Source of the DNA: CALFBG01 sp045110315 | Lineage (GTDB): Bacteria; Bacteroidota; Bacteroidia; Chitinophagales; Saprospiraceae | Assembly: GCA_045110315.1 (NCBI GenBank) | Contig: JBGCFY010000033.1 | Coordinates: 58,965-122,964, forward strand | Reading direction: 5' to 3' | DNA length: 64,000 bases | Shown here: in pieces, positions 27,789-35,163 of the stretch | Position numbering within the stretch: position 1 is the stretch's first letter | How the letters are laid out: the number at the start of each line of letters is the position of its first letter | Made by a program: the position numbers and the translations under genes | The notes under the pieces: generated by a model | What the model was told of the DNA's origin: nothing | What the model saw: only the letters and a program-made list of their open reading frames with translations | Database searches by the model: none

Positions 27789-28961
27789 CTATGTAAAATA
27801 GTCTTTCATCCGGTCAAAAAACCCTTTTTCAGCTTTGCCCGGTTGCGGTTTAAAATTAGGCATTTTTTGCAAACGCTCCATCATTTTCCGCTCTTCGTCG
27901 GTTAACTTCTTCGGTGTCCAAATATTAGCATGGATTAATTGATCTCCTCTTCCGTAGCTTTGTACCGATGGTAAACCCTTTCCTTTCAAGCGAAACATTT
28001 TTCCAGATTGCGTTCCCGAAGGAATTTTCACTTTCACGAGTCCGTCAATGGTTGGTACTTCTACCGTAATTCCTAATGCCGCATCCGCAAAATTGATAAA
28101 GAGCTCATAAATGAGATTCATGCCATCGCGCTGCAACGTATCGTGTGGAAGCTCTTCAATGCTGATAAGTAAATCTCCACTAGGTCCGCCGTTTACACCA
28201 GAATTTCCTTTCCCACGCATGGACAATTGCATCCCCTTTTCTACACCTGCTGGAATTTCGATTTCAATCGTATCTTGTCCGTAAGAAGTTCCTGCACCTT
28301 TACAAGTAGAACATTTTGCGGTAATCATTTGACCGGAACCACTACAAGTGGGGCAAGCCGTCGTCGTTTGCATTTGTCCTAAGAAAGTACTTTTAATCTG
28401 TCGCACATACCCTGAACCTTTACAAGTAGTACAAGTCTTAACCGAACTTTTATCTTTCGCTCCAGAACCATTACAACTATTGCAACTGATCTGCTTTTTA
28501 ACTTTGATACGCTTGGTAACACCGTTGGCAATTTCCTCTAAGGTCAATTTAACCTTGATTCTCAAGTTAGAACCGCGTTGACCTTGACTCTGTCGTCTTC
28601 GACCGCCGCCACCGCCGCCGCCAAAGAAAGATTCAAATGGACTGCCACCGTCTCCAAAAACGTCTCCGAATTGAGAGAAAATATCTTCCATTGTCATGCC
28701 TCCACGACCACCAAATCCACCAGCACCTGCGTTATTACCTACTCCTGCATGACCAAAACGATCGTAGCGGGCGCGCTTATCCTTATCGCTTAAGATTTCG
28801 TAAGCTTCGGCTGCTTCTTTAAATTTATCTTCTGCGGCTTTGTCTCCTGGATTACGATCGGGATGAAATTTCATCGCAATTTTCCGATACGATTTTTTGA
28901 TCGCACCTTCATCCGAGTCCTTTGCCACCCCTAGTATTTCGTAAAAATCTCTTTTTGCCAT
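27789..28961 (-). CDS. dnaJ: Chaperone protein DnaJ
   Basis: A 390-residue Hsp40 that delivers unfolded clients to DnaK and stimulates its ATPase. J domain at residues 1-70 with the HPD motif in MKFHPDRNPGD, a Gly/Phe-rich linker with long Gly runs (about 75-125), four CxxCxGxG zinc-binding repeats (CNSCNGSG, CTTCKGSG, CPTCSGSG, CSTCKGAG; about 165-230) and the C-terminal substrate-binding domains (GDLLISIEELPHDTLQRDG). The gene follows grpE by 29 bp on the same strand. dnaK is not in this window. Confidence 0.97.
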   Translation of the reverse strand: MAKRDFYEILGVAKDSDEGAIKKSYRKIAMKFHPDRNPGDKAAEDKFKEAAEAYEILSDKDKRARYDRFGHAGVGNNAGAGGFGGRGGMTMEDIFSQFGDVFGDGGSPFESFFGGGGGGGRRRQSQGQRGSNLRIKVKLTLEEIANGVTKRIKVKKQISCNSCNGSGAKDKSSVKTCTTCKGSGYVRQIKSTFLGQMQTTTACPTCSGSGQMITAKCSTCKGAGTSYGQDTIEIEIPAGVEKGMQLSMRGKGNSGVNGGPSGDLLISIEELPHDTLQRDGMNLIYELFINFADAALGITVEVPTIDGLVKVKIPSGTQSGKMFRLKGKGLPSVQSYGRGDQLIHANIWTPKKLTDEERKMMERLQKMPNFKPQPGKAEKGFFDRMKDYFT

Positions 28962-28990
28962 TTGTTTAGATTATTAAAAGTCGTCTACAA

Positions 28991-29599
28991 TTATTTTCCT
29001 ACTACCACCTTAGCATGTCTGATAATTTTGTCTTTCAACAAGTATCCGCGCTCTACCGTATCAATGATTTTTCCTTTCATTTCTTCGGTCGGTGCAGGAA
29101 TTTCAGTAATCGCAGAATGTAATTCTGGGTCAAAAGTTTCATTAGTAGATTCCATCGCCTCCAATCCTCGCTGACTCAAAATGGAGTTTAATTTATTGTA
29201 GACCAACATAACGCCTTCGCTGAATGGCTCCGTGCTATTGTCATCTTCCGCATTTTTCTTGGCTCGATCGAAATCGTCCAATACGGGTAACAAGGCGACT
29301 ACTGTTTCTTGAGCGGCCGTCTTCATTAGCTCAATCCGTTCTTTGCTGGTACGCTTTTTATAGTTGTCAAACTCTGCAAAAAGTCGCAAATATTTATCTT
29401 TCAATTCTCCTACTTGGATGTTGAGTTCTTCGATTTCTTCCTGTGCGGCAGAAGATTTTTTCGATTTTTTCTTCGATTTCTTCTCCTTTACATTTTGGTC
29501 TTTATCGTCTACGATGTTAGCATCATCTTGCACAGGCTGATCTTTGTCATCAACAGTGTTTTGCTTTTTGCTCATTATGTCTTTTATTTTTTTAAACAT
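28991..29599 (-). CDS. grpE: Nucleotide exchange factor GrpE
   Basis: A 202-residue (or 194-residue, from ATG 29575) exchange factor for DnaK. A low-complexity charged N-terminus (DDKDQ, KKSKKKSKK) leads into a long coiled coil (EEIEELNIQVGELKDKYLRLFAEFDNYKKR), and the C-terminal beta-wing has the family signature GVMLVYNKLNSILSQRGLEAM and VERGYLLKDKIIRHAKVVVGK. It precedes dnaJ by 29 bp and is the promoter-proximal gene of the pair. The upstream region has repeated TGCCA/TGRCA motifs that may be a heat-shock control site. Confidence 0.95.
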   Translation of the reverse strand: MFKKIKDIMSKKQNTVDDKDQPVQDDANIVDDKDQNVKEKKSKKKSKKSSAAQEEIEELNIQVGELKDKYLRLFAEFDNYKKRTSKERIELMKTAAQETVVALLPVLDDFDRAKKNAEDDNSTEPFSEGVMLVYNKLNSILSQRGLEAMESTNETFDPELHSAITEIPAPTEEMKGKIIDTVERGYLLKDKIIRHAKVVVGK

Positions 29600-29624
29600 T
29601 CTAGTTTTGTTCTATCAATTTTGT

Positions 29625-29655
29625 TGCCATCTGCCAGAATAAGCCATTTTGTCAG
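29625..29655 (-). promoter_or_regulatory. Possible heat-shock control region of grpE-dnaJ
   Basis: Read on the minus strand this stretch gives CTGACAAAATGGC, then CTGGCAGATGGCA: TGRCA/TGGC words repeated with 3-nt spacers, 26-80 bp before the grpE start. Spaced TGNCA repeats occur upstream of stress genes in some bacteria; assignment to a particular regulator here is a guess. Confidence 0.3.
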
Positions 29656-29696
29656 AAATGCACTAAAAAAGCCTGCCATATCGAAGGCATAAGGAT

Positions 29697-30230
29697 CTAA
29701 TTTGCCAATCTTGCTGACAAAATTTTATCCAATTCTTGAAAACTTTGGTTCACCCCAATGATCATCCCATCTTCGTTAAGTAAGAACTTCGTAGGAATTT
29801 CTCGAACACCATATTGCAATGCAATATCTGAATTCAAGCGCTTAAAGTCACAAACGTGATTCTTCCAGTTCAGTTGATCGCTCTCAATGGCTTTTAACCA
29901 AGATTTTCTTTTTGATTCGATGCCTACACTAATGATGTCAAACCCTTCGGCATCTTTAAATTTCTTGCCGTGAAATTTCTGGTGTAATGCACGCAAGTCT
30001 GGACTTTCTTGGCGACAAGGTCCACACCAACTGCCCCAAAAATCAAGTAAAATCAATTCTCCTCGAAAATCTGCTAACTGAATCGAGTCCCCATTTGCCA
30101 AATAGCCCGTAAAATTAGGTGGCACTTCACCATTGATGAATTTGGGCTTCATATAAAGATACTTTCCTACAATAAAAAGTACTGCCAGTAATGCCAAGGT
30201 CATAATGCTACGCGAAAATATTTTTGCCAT
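29697..30230 (-). CDS. TlpA-like membrane-anchored thioredoxin
   Basis: A 177-residue protein with one N-terminal transmembrane anchor (about residues 8-26) and a periplasmic thioredoxin fold. The redox motif WCGPC is at 68-72 within LLDFWGSWCGPCRQES; a cis-Pro is in VREIPTKFLLNEDG (about 150). This is the AhpC/TSA-TlpA/ResA type, used for disulphide reduction in the periplasm, for example in cytochrome c maturation. It ends about 100 bp before the grpE start on the same strand. A role in maturing the multihaem cytochrome 3 kb away is speculative. Confidence 0.9.
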   Translation of the reverse strand: MAKIFSRSIMTLALLAVLFIVGKYLYMKPKFINGEVPPNFTGYLANGDSIQLADFRGELILLDFWGSWCGPCRQESPDLRALHQKFHGKKFKDAEGFDIISVGIESKRKSWLKAIESDQLNWKNHVCDFKRLNSDIALQYGVREIPTKFLLNEDGMIIGVNQSFQELDKILSARLAN

Positions 30231-30479
30231 TTTGTTTATTTTTTTAAGTTTGAAAAACTTTCCTTCTTACTCCACTACTACAAACCGCTATCTTAAGAAG
30301 TTGTTTTCTTTACCGTAAGGAAATGCAAATATCGGTTTATTAAGTGCTAATACAAATTGTTTTCCTCATAAGATGAGTCCTTTAATTGAAACTAAACTTA
30401 AACGAACAATAAAGTAGAGTCAGATTACTTTTTAGAAAAAGAAATTCTTGAAATATTTTTTATGCTAGCGTATTGGATA

Positions 30480-30676
30480 GAAGTTGTTTTAAAATGATGT
30501 TAGCAACCGAAGGTAAAGGCTTGTAAGTGAGGACGAAGCTCTTTTGCATCCCATCCGCAAGTCGTAAATTCTATTCAGAATTTATGCAGCCATAGCTGCG
30601 GTGACGAGAAATAAGGGGAAGTACTGGATTGCAATGCGTTACCTGTAGGTATTACGATCTATTTTAAAACAACTTC
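30480..30676. mobile_element. MITE-like element with 15-bp terminal inverted repeats
   Basis: GAAGTTGTTTTAAAA at 30480-30494 is an exact inverted match to TTTTAAAACAACTTC at 30662-30676. Both ends are flanked outward by ATA (30477-30479 and 30677-30679), which could be a 3-bp target duplication. Inside are two hairpins: TAAATTCT/AGAATTTA (30565-30584) and GCAGC-CATA-GCTGC (30586-30599). It is 197 bp with no coding capacity. Alternatively the 15-mers are regulator half-sites, since GTTGTTTTAAAACAAC is a perfect palindrome. Confidence 0.5.
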
Positions 30677-30722
30677 ATAGCTACTTAATCACATTCGAAT
30701 GCAATTAGTTTGTAAATTGCAG

Positions 30723-30737
30723 TTTTAAAACAACTTC
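30723..30737. repeat. Third exact copy of the 15-bp motif
   Basis: TTTTAAAACAACTTC again, followed by ATA, 61 bp after the right end of the MITE-like element and 20 bp before the flavin reductase ATG. With the copy at 30662-30676 it forms an 18-bp direct repeat. Confidence 0.7.
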
Positions 30738-30756
30738 ATACCTAAAACTCTATTTA

Positions 30757-31644
30757 ATGTTAGTAATTGATCCGAAGACGACACCTACCAAAGATTTACA
30801 TCAGTTTTTACTAGGATCCGTAGCTCCTCGCCCGATCGCTTTTGTAAGTACCATTGACGAAAACGGAACGCCCAACATTGCTCCTTATAGTTTTTTTAAT
30901 GCTTTTAGTTCGAATCCGCCCATCGTTGTATTCTCTTCTAATCGCCGAGTCGTGGATAATACCACTAAGGATACTTTGCACAATATCGAAAGAACAGGTG
31001 AAGCTGTAATTAACGTCGTGAATCACGAAATTGTACGACAAATGGCCGTGACCAGTATTTCTTTTCCAACGGGAACTAGTGAATTCGAGAAATCTGGATT
31101 GACACCAATTCCTGCCGATTTAGTCAAAGCGTTTCGGGTCAAAGAATCTCCCGTCCACATGGAAATCAAAGTCAAAGATATCATCAGTTTGGGGAAACAT
31201 GGTGGAGCAGGACATCTAATTATTTGTGAAGTTGTACGCATGCACATCGACGAAAATATTCTAGATGAGCGACAACGAATTGATCCACACAAAATTGACT
31301 TGATGGGACGGATGGGTCGCGCGTATTATGTCCGAGCCAGTGGAGAAGCGGTTCAAACTATTGTACAATCCGTGATGGAGATTTCCATCGGTTTTGATCA
31401 ATTGCCAGAGAGCATTAGAAATAGTAGCGTATTAACTGGAAATAACTTAGGACAATTAGCTGGCTTAAAAACGATTCCAAGCTCAGCGGAAGTACTTAGC
31501 CTCAAAGAAGATGAGCGCGTACAAAGAATTTTACAATCCAAGACCCCAACGATAGGCCTACACCAATATGCCAAAGAAGTTTTAGACGCGCAGGATGATC
31601 GCCTACTTGCTGGAAAATTATGCTGGTTGCCAGAGTATAGCTAA
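30757..31644 (+). CDS. Flavin reductase-like FMN-binding protein
   Basis: A 295-residue protein with the flavin-reductase-like FMN-binding split barrel in the first ~200 residues: GSVAPRPIAFVSTIDENG, NIAPYSFFNAFSSNPP and VNVVNHEIVRQMAVTSI. It probably binds FMN and reduces it or uses it on a small-molecule substrate; the family does not fix the reaction. The C-terminal ~90 residues (IGFDQLPESIRNSS, AKEVLDAQDDRLLAG) are an extension beyond the core barrel. The upstream DNA contains the 15-bp repeat motif twice within 100 bp of the start. Confidence 0.82.
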   Translation: MLVIDPKTTPTKDLHQFLLGSVAPRPIAFVSTIDENGTPNIAPYSFFNAFSSNPPIVVFSSNRRVVDNTTKDTLHNIERTGEAVINVVNHEIVRQMAVTSISFPTGTSEFEKSGLTPIPADLVKAFRVKESPVHMEIKVKDIISLGKHGGAGHLIICEVVRMHIDENILDERQRIDPHKIDLMGRMGRAYYVRASGEAVQTIVQSVMEISIGFDQLPESIRNSSVLTGNNLGQLAGLKTIPSSAEVLSLKEDERVQRILQSKTPTIGLHQYAKEVLDAQDDRLLAGKLCWLPEYS

Positions 31645-31651
31645 AATAATT

Positions 31652-31704
31652 AGACAGCAAAGTTTTTTTAAAATACCAGTAGACTTTGCTAGTCTTCTTT
31701 TTTT
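31652..31704 (+). terminator. Intrinsic terminator of the flavin reductase gene
   Basis: AGAC-AGCAAAGT (31652-31663) pairs with ACTTTGC-T-A-GTCT (31683-31695) with one bulge, followed by a T-rich tail. It overlaps the 3' end of the convergent flippase-like gene. Confidence 0.65.
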
Positions 31705-32789
31705 CGAGCGTTCATGATATTACGAATCCAATTGGGGATAATGATTGCACCAACGAGTAAATAAAGGTAATACGTAAGTAATCGCCAAATGAAGGCGATG
31801 AAGGGAGAAATAAAGCCATTATCAAGTGGCATGTAATCAAAGAGAAAGCCGTTGAATACTAATTCGGCAAAACCAGCCCCGCCTGGTGTAGGACTAAAAG
31901 CCATAATTACAAACATGGTTTCTAGTCTCGCAAATAAGGTGAACTGACTAAAGAAGTCGGTACTTGTTAGTTCTACTAAGCCAATAATCAAACAGTTCAA
32001 TAATAAGAATCGGCAAGACCAAGCCGTCGCGGTCGATAAAAAAGCACCGAGGTGATAACTCCATCGTTTTTCCCAAATCTCCTTAGAAGCAATAATGATA
32101 TCGTCCCCTAATTCAATCGCTTTACGTCGATACTTTTTCAAAAATCTCAACTTGGTAAATCCGACCAACAGTCGTTTGATCTGCATAGGATTGATAAAGA
32201 GTCCATAGTAAAACAAGCAACCGTAAGTAAGCATAAAGAAATATGCCCCGATAAAAGTATAGCCCCATCCATCAATATCAGAAAGACTTTTTAGCCCTGG
32301 GCGGATAATCTGAGGACCGAATGCTAGAAACAGAATCGGTAAAGTTCCTACGAAAAAAATGGTATCTAAAACAGTAGAATAGATCACAATTGCTGCAGTC
32401 TTGGCGGTCGTCAGTTTTTCTTGCGACAAGACGAAAAGTGCTACGGCAGAACCACCAACGCTCGTTGGCGAAACGGCAGAACTAAACTCCCAGATAAAGA
32501 CCAGTTCGATACATTTTTTCCAACTAAATATACCATCGGATAAAATTCTTAAGCGTAAAGCGTAAGCCAAATGGCGAATAATTAACAAGGTTACCGAAGC
32601 ACTAATCCAAAACCAGACATGGGCATTCCAATTGATCCGACTAAAGTTTTCAGCATCGTACTCTTTGTAAAGTAAATATCCTACTACGCCCATACCAATC
32701 AGAATAGGTAGAATAATCCTTGAAATCCTTACTGATTTCAGCACATCTTCTTGCTCTTTCGAAAAGTCCGTTTTTTCTTTTTGATTCAC
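31689..32789 (-). CDS. Flippase-like integral membrane protein (second YbhN-family member)
   Basis: A 366-residue polytopic protein with a charged cytoplasmic N-terminus (residues 1-25) and about eight membrane segments. Family hallmarks are WEFSSAVSPTSVGGSAVALFVLSQE (about residues 98-122) and the late SPTPGGAGFAELVF motif (about 305-318). It is of the LPG-synthase TM type without a catalytic domain, so a lipid or undecaprenyl-linked flippase-like role in the inner membrane is likely but unproven. It is monocistronic. Confidence 0.8.
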   Translation of the reverse strand: MNQKEKTDFSKEQEDVLKSVRISRIILPILIGMGVVGYLLYKEYDAENFSRINWNAHVWFWISASVTLLIIRHLAYALRLRILSDGIFSWKKCIELVFIWEFSSAVSPTSVGGSAVALFVLSQEKLTTAKTAAIVIYSTVLDTIFFVGTLPILFLAFGPQIIRPGLKSLSDIDGWGYTFIGAYFFMLTYGCLFYYGLFINPMQIKRLLVGFTKLRFLKKYRRKAIELGDDIIIASKEIWEKRWSYHLGAFLSTATAWSCRFLLLNCLIIGLVELTSTDFFSQFTLFARLETMFVIMAFSPTPGGAGFAELVFNGFLFDYMPLDNGFISPFIAFIWRLLTYYLYLLVGAIIIPNWIRNIMNARKKED

Positions 32790-32966
32790 TACGTTTTCTT
32801 AAGGTCCTCTTCTCGCCTATGGCTTAAATTTGACCTATTTTACCGAAAGTTAGACAATTCGCTCAAATTACAAACTTATCGTTAGCTACGAAGCTAAATT
32901 GGATTTTTTATTTTAACTTTAGTGTGTGTTTATACTTTTATTAGTTAATTCCGACGGGCAACGTTG

Positions 32967-32987
32967 TTATTTAACTTCGTTAAATAA
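32967..32987. promoter_or_regulatory. AT-rich palindrome upstream of the GlsB-like gene
   Basis: TTATTTAAC-TTC-GTTAAATAA, a perfect 9-bp inverted repeat 70 bp before the small gene's ATG, in the 268-bp divergent gap. It contains TAACTTCG, similar to the -7 element proposed for lacI, so it may be an operator overlapping a promoter. Confidence 0.4.
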
Positions 32988-33057
32988 TCTCTACCAAAAC
33001 TAAATTTACACGACCTCAAAACAAGATTTACTAAATCATCATTCTCAAAAATAAAAT

Positions 33058-33297
33058 ATGGATTTACTCTACTTTATTTTTTTAGGCGCCATTGCAGGTT
33101 GGTTAGCAGGAAAACTAACGAAAGGAAAAGGTTTTGGCTTATTAGGTAATATTGTCGTTGGTATCATCGGTGCTATTGTTGGTGGATGGACTTTCCGCTT
33201 GCTTGGTATTTCTGTCGGCGGAGGTTTAGGCGGTTCTATTCTTACCGCAACGGCTGGCTCTGTCATCCTACTTTTTATACTCAATAAGTTAAAATAA
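33058..33297 (+). CDS. GlsB/YeaQ/YmgE family membrane protein
   Basis: A 79-residue hydrophobic protein with about three membrane helices separated by Gly-rich turns: FLGAIAGWLAGKLTKGKGFG, LLGNIVVGIIGAIVGGW, SVGGGLGGSI. This is the transglycosylase-associated protein family, small inner-membrane proteins often induced under general stress; no enzymatic activity is established. It lies 53 bp upstream of the VWA gene on the same strand and is probably co-transcribed. Confidence 0.9.
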   Translation: MDLLYFIFLGAIAGWLAGKLTKGKGFGLLGNIVVGIIGAIVGGWTFRLLGISVGGGLGGSILTATAGSVILLFILNKLK

Positions 33298-33350
33298 TTG
33301 ATTGCTTTTTTCATAAAAGTCTATTTCATTCTTTTTCATTTGCTACGCTT

Positions 33351-34487
33351 ATGTCTGATAATCTAAAAAAATGGCGCCTCATCCTTGGGAAGCAAGCTGA
33401 TCCACAAAAAGAAATGAACCTAGATGGTGCACTTCAAAATATGGATAATATCTTGGAAGCCCTCTACGGAGAAGATGCTGAGCGACAAGGTGGATTGGGT
33501 AGCTCTGCGCCGAACGTCAATCGTTGGTTGGGTGATATCAGAAAATACTTCCCAAGTTCCGTCGTACAAGTAATGCAACAAGATGCGATGGATCGTTTGG
33601 GTTTAGAACAAATGTTGATGGAACCCGAAATGTTGGAAGCTTTAGAACCCGATGTCAATCTTGTGGGTACATTGCTTTCCCTTAATAAAATTATGCCGAG
33701 CAAAACGAAAGAAACAGCTAGAAAAGTCGTCCAAAAAGTAGTTAACGAATTAGAAAAAAAGATTAACAATCCACTGCGAGAAGCGATTGACGGAGGCATG
33801 AGTCGAGCTGTTCGCAACAATCGTCCTTCTCATCAAGAGATTGATTGGAATCGTACCATTCGCTTAAACCTTAAGCATTATCAGAAAGAATATAAAACAA
33901 TTATTCCCGCTAATATTGTCGGTTACGGAAAAAAGGGGAAAGCATTAAAAAATATCATTTTACTCGTCGATCAGAGTGGCTCAATGGCGAGCTCGGTCGT
34001 ATATGCAAGTGTCTTCGGAGCAGTGATGGCTTCTTTGCGAAGCGTTAAAACGCACATGGTTGTTTTCGATACTTCGGTAGTCGATCTTACGAGCGAACTC
34101 CGCGATCCCGTAGAATTATTATTCTGTACGCAACTTGGTGGTGGAACGGATATTAATGGTGCCTTAGCATACACTCAAACTTTAGTTCAAAATCCGAGCG
34201 AAACCATTCTCATCTTAATTAGTGACCTTTACGAAGGTGGCAATCAAGCAAAAATGCTACAACGCTGTCAAGCGATCAAGAACTCCGGCGTACAATTTAT
34301 TACCTTGCTTGCCTTGAGTGACCAAGGCGCTTCGATGTTTGATAAAAATAATGCGGGAAAACTAGCAACGTTGGGTATTCCTTCCTTTGCTTGTACACCA
34401 GATTTGTTTCCAGATCTCATGGCTGCTGCTATCAAAAAAGAAAATATCAATCATTGGATGTCGAGGAATGAGTTAGTTGGGCACTAG
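33351..34487 (+). CDS. VWA domain protein of the MoxR/SWIM/DUF5682-associated type
   Basis: A 378-residue protein. The N-terminal helical part (LKKWRLILGKQ, NRWLGDIRKYFPSSVVQVMQ, MLEALEPDVNLVGTLLSLN, IDWNRTIRLNLKHYQKEY) is the pattern of the VWA proteins encoded with MoxR ATPase, SWIM and DUF5682 genes (YehP/CoxE-like). The VWA domain starts near residue 200 with the metal-site motif DQSGSMASS, and GGGTDINGAL supplies the conserved Thr. Such proteins work with MoxR AAA+ ATPases, but none of the partner genes is adjacent; upstream is only the GlsB-like gene. Family assignment is from memory of sequence patterns. Confidence 0.8.
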   Translation: MSDNLKKWRLILGKQADPQKEMNLDGALQNMDNILEALYGEDAERQGGLGSSAPNVNRWLGDIRKYFPSSVVQVMQQDAMDRLGLEQMLMEPEMLEALEPDVNLVGTLLSLNKIMPSKTKETARKVVQKVVNELEKKINNPLREAIDGGMSRAVRNNRPSHQEIDWNRTIRLNLKHYQKEYKTIIPANIVGYGKKGKALKNIILLVDQSGSMASSVVYASVFGAVMASLRSVKTHMVVFDTSVVDLTSELRDPVELLFCTQLGGGTDINGALAYTQTLVQNPSETILILISDLYEGGNQAKMLQRCQAIKNSGVQFITLLALSDQGASMFDKNNAGKLATLGIPSFACTPDLFPDLMAAAIKKENINHWMSRNELVGH

Positions 34488-34521
34488 TAAAAATCTTAGT
34501 CAATAAGGAACACTTATTTCT

Positions 34522-34562
34522 AATGCTTCTTTATTTCGATATCTTCTCTTCCGCGAAGCATT
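34522..34562 (+). terminator. Weak terminator-like stem after the VWA gene
   Basis: AATGCTTC (34522-34529) pairs with GAAGCATT (34555-34562), followed by TAAGTTTTTC. The loop is long (25 nt), so the call is tentative. Confidence 0.35.
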
Positions 34563-34588
34563 TAAGTTTTTCTATATTTTGTGGTCCT

Positions 34589-34876
34589 TTAATTCTCCGA
34601 AAAGGCAGGCACCTCTCTAAAAAATTGCCGAAAGCTAGGTTCTAATAAGCTATAAACACGCGTATTATTATTAACCTCAAAAGACCAGTTCTCTTCCTCC
34701 GCTAAATATTCCATAAACTCACTAATTAGCGAATTAAAGGCTACATAGCCCATCTCCTTGAGGTATTTAGTTACCGCTCGTACTGTTGTATTCTGGTTCA
34801 AACACATCAGTTCTACAGCGATCATCTTTATAATATGCTTATCCGGATGCTTCAAGTGGTTAGGTGTCGTGCCCAT
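34589..34876 (-). CDS. Small hypothetical protein
   Basis: A 95-residue protein from ATG 34876 (MGTTPNHLKHPDKH); the frame stays open 20 codons further but that stretch is hydrophobic and unlike a start region. It appears helical and soluble, with HIIKMIAVELMCLNQNTTVRAVTKYLKEMGYV suggesting a small helical bundle and a C-terminal SLLEPSFRQFFREV. I do not recognise a family. It is convergent with the VWA gene and not in an operon. Confidence 0.6.
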   Translation of the reverse strand: MGTTPNHLKHPDKHIIKMIAVELMCLNQNTTVRAVTKYLKEMGYVAFNSLISEFMEYLAEEENWSFEVNNNTRVYSLLEPSFRQFFREVPAFSEN

Positions 34877-35130
34877 TGGTTTTATTTTATTTATGTTCGA
34901 CACAAATGTAATCAAATTAATTAAACATAGCAACAAAAAAGTGATACTCTTTGGAATAATTTTAGCTTCCCACTAAAACAGTCCCTCACTATTTTGAATC
35001 ATAATTCATTTTGTAAACTCAATCTTTGTTTAATTATTGCTTGAGCAGGCTTTATTTTCAACTACTTGTAAGCTAATAAGCACTATAAGTTGTTTTTAAT
35101 TGGCGCGAAACTGCACCTATTTTATTTAGA

Positions 35131-35145
35131 GAAGTTGTTTAAAAA
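35131..35145. repeat. Degenerate copy of the GAAGTTGTTTTAAAA motif
   Basis: GAAGTTGTTTAAAAA matches at 14 of 15 positions, in the gap after the M20 peptidase gene. A related AAAGTTGTTTAAAAATA sits at 59938-59954 upstream of the glycosyltransferase gene. Confidence 0.4.
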
Positions 35146-35163
35146 TAGTAGCGAAAAGCTGTT

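Larger units (their letters stand above)
30231..30756. other. Intergenic region carrying a repeat element
   Basis: 526 bp between divergent thioredoxin and flavin reductase genes. No gene is seen. Its right half is occupied by the MITE-like repeat and an additional copy of its end sequence; the left ~240 bp are plain AT-rich DNA that should hold the thioredoxin promoter. Confidence 0.55.

Noticed and set aside
34877..34936. N-terminal extension of the small hypothetical protein
   Set aside because: The extra 20 residues (LLCLINLITFVSN) are hydrophobic but lack a signal-peptide pattern joined to the soluble domain; ATG 34876 is preferred.
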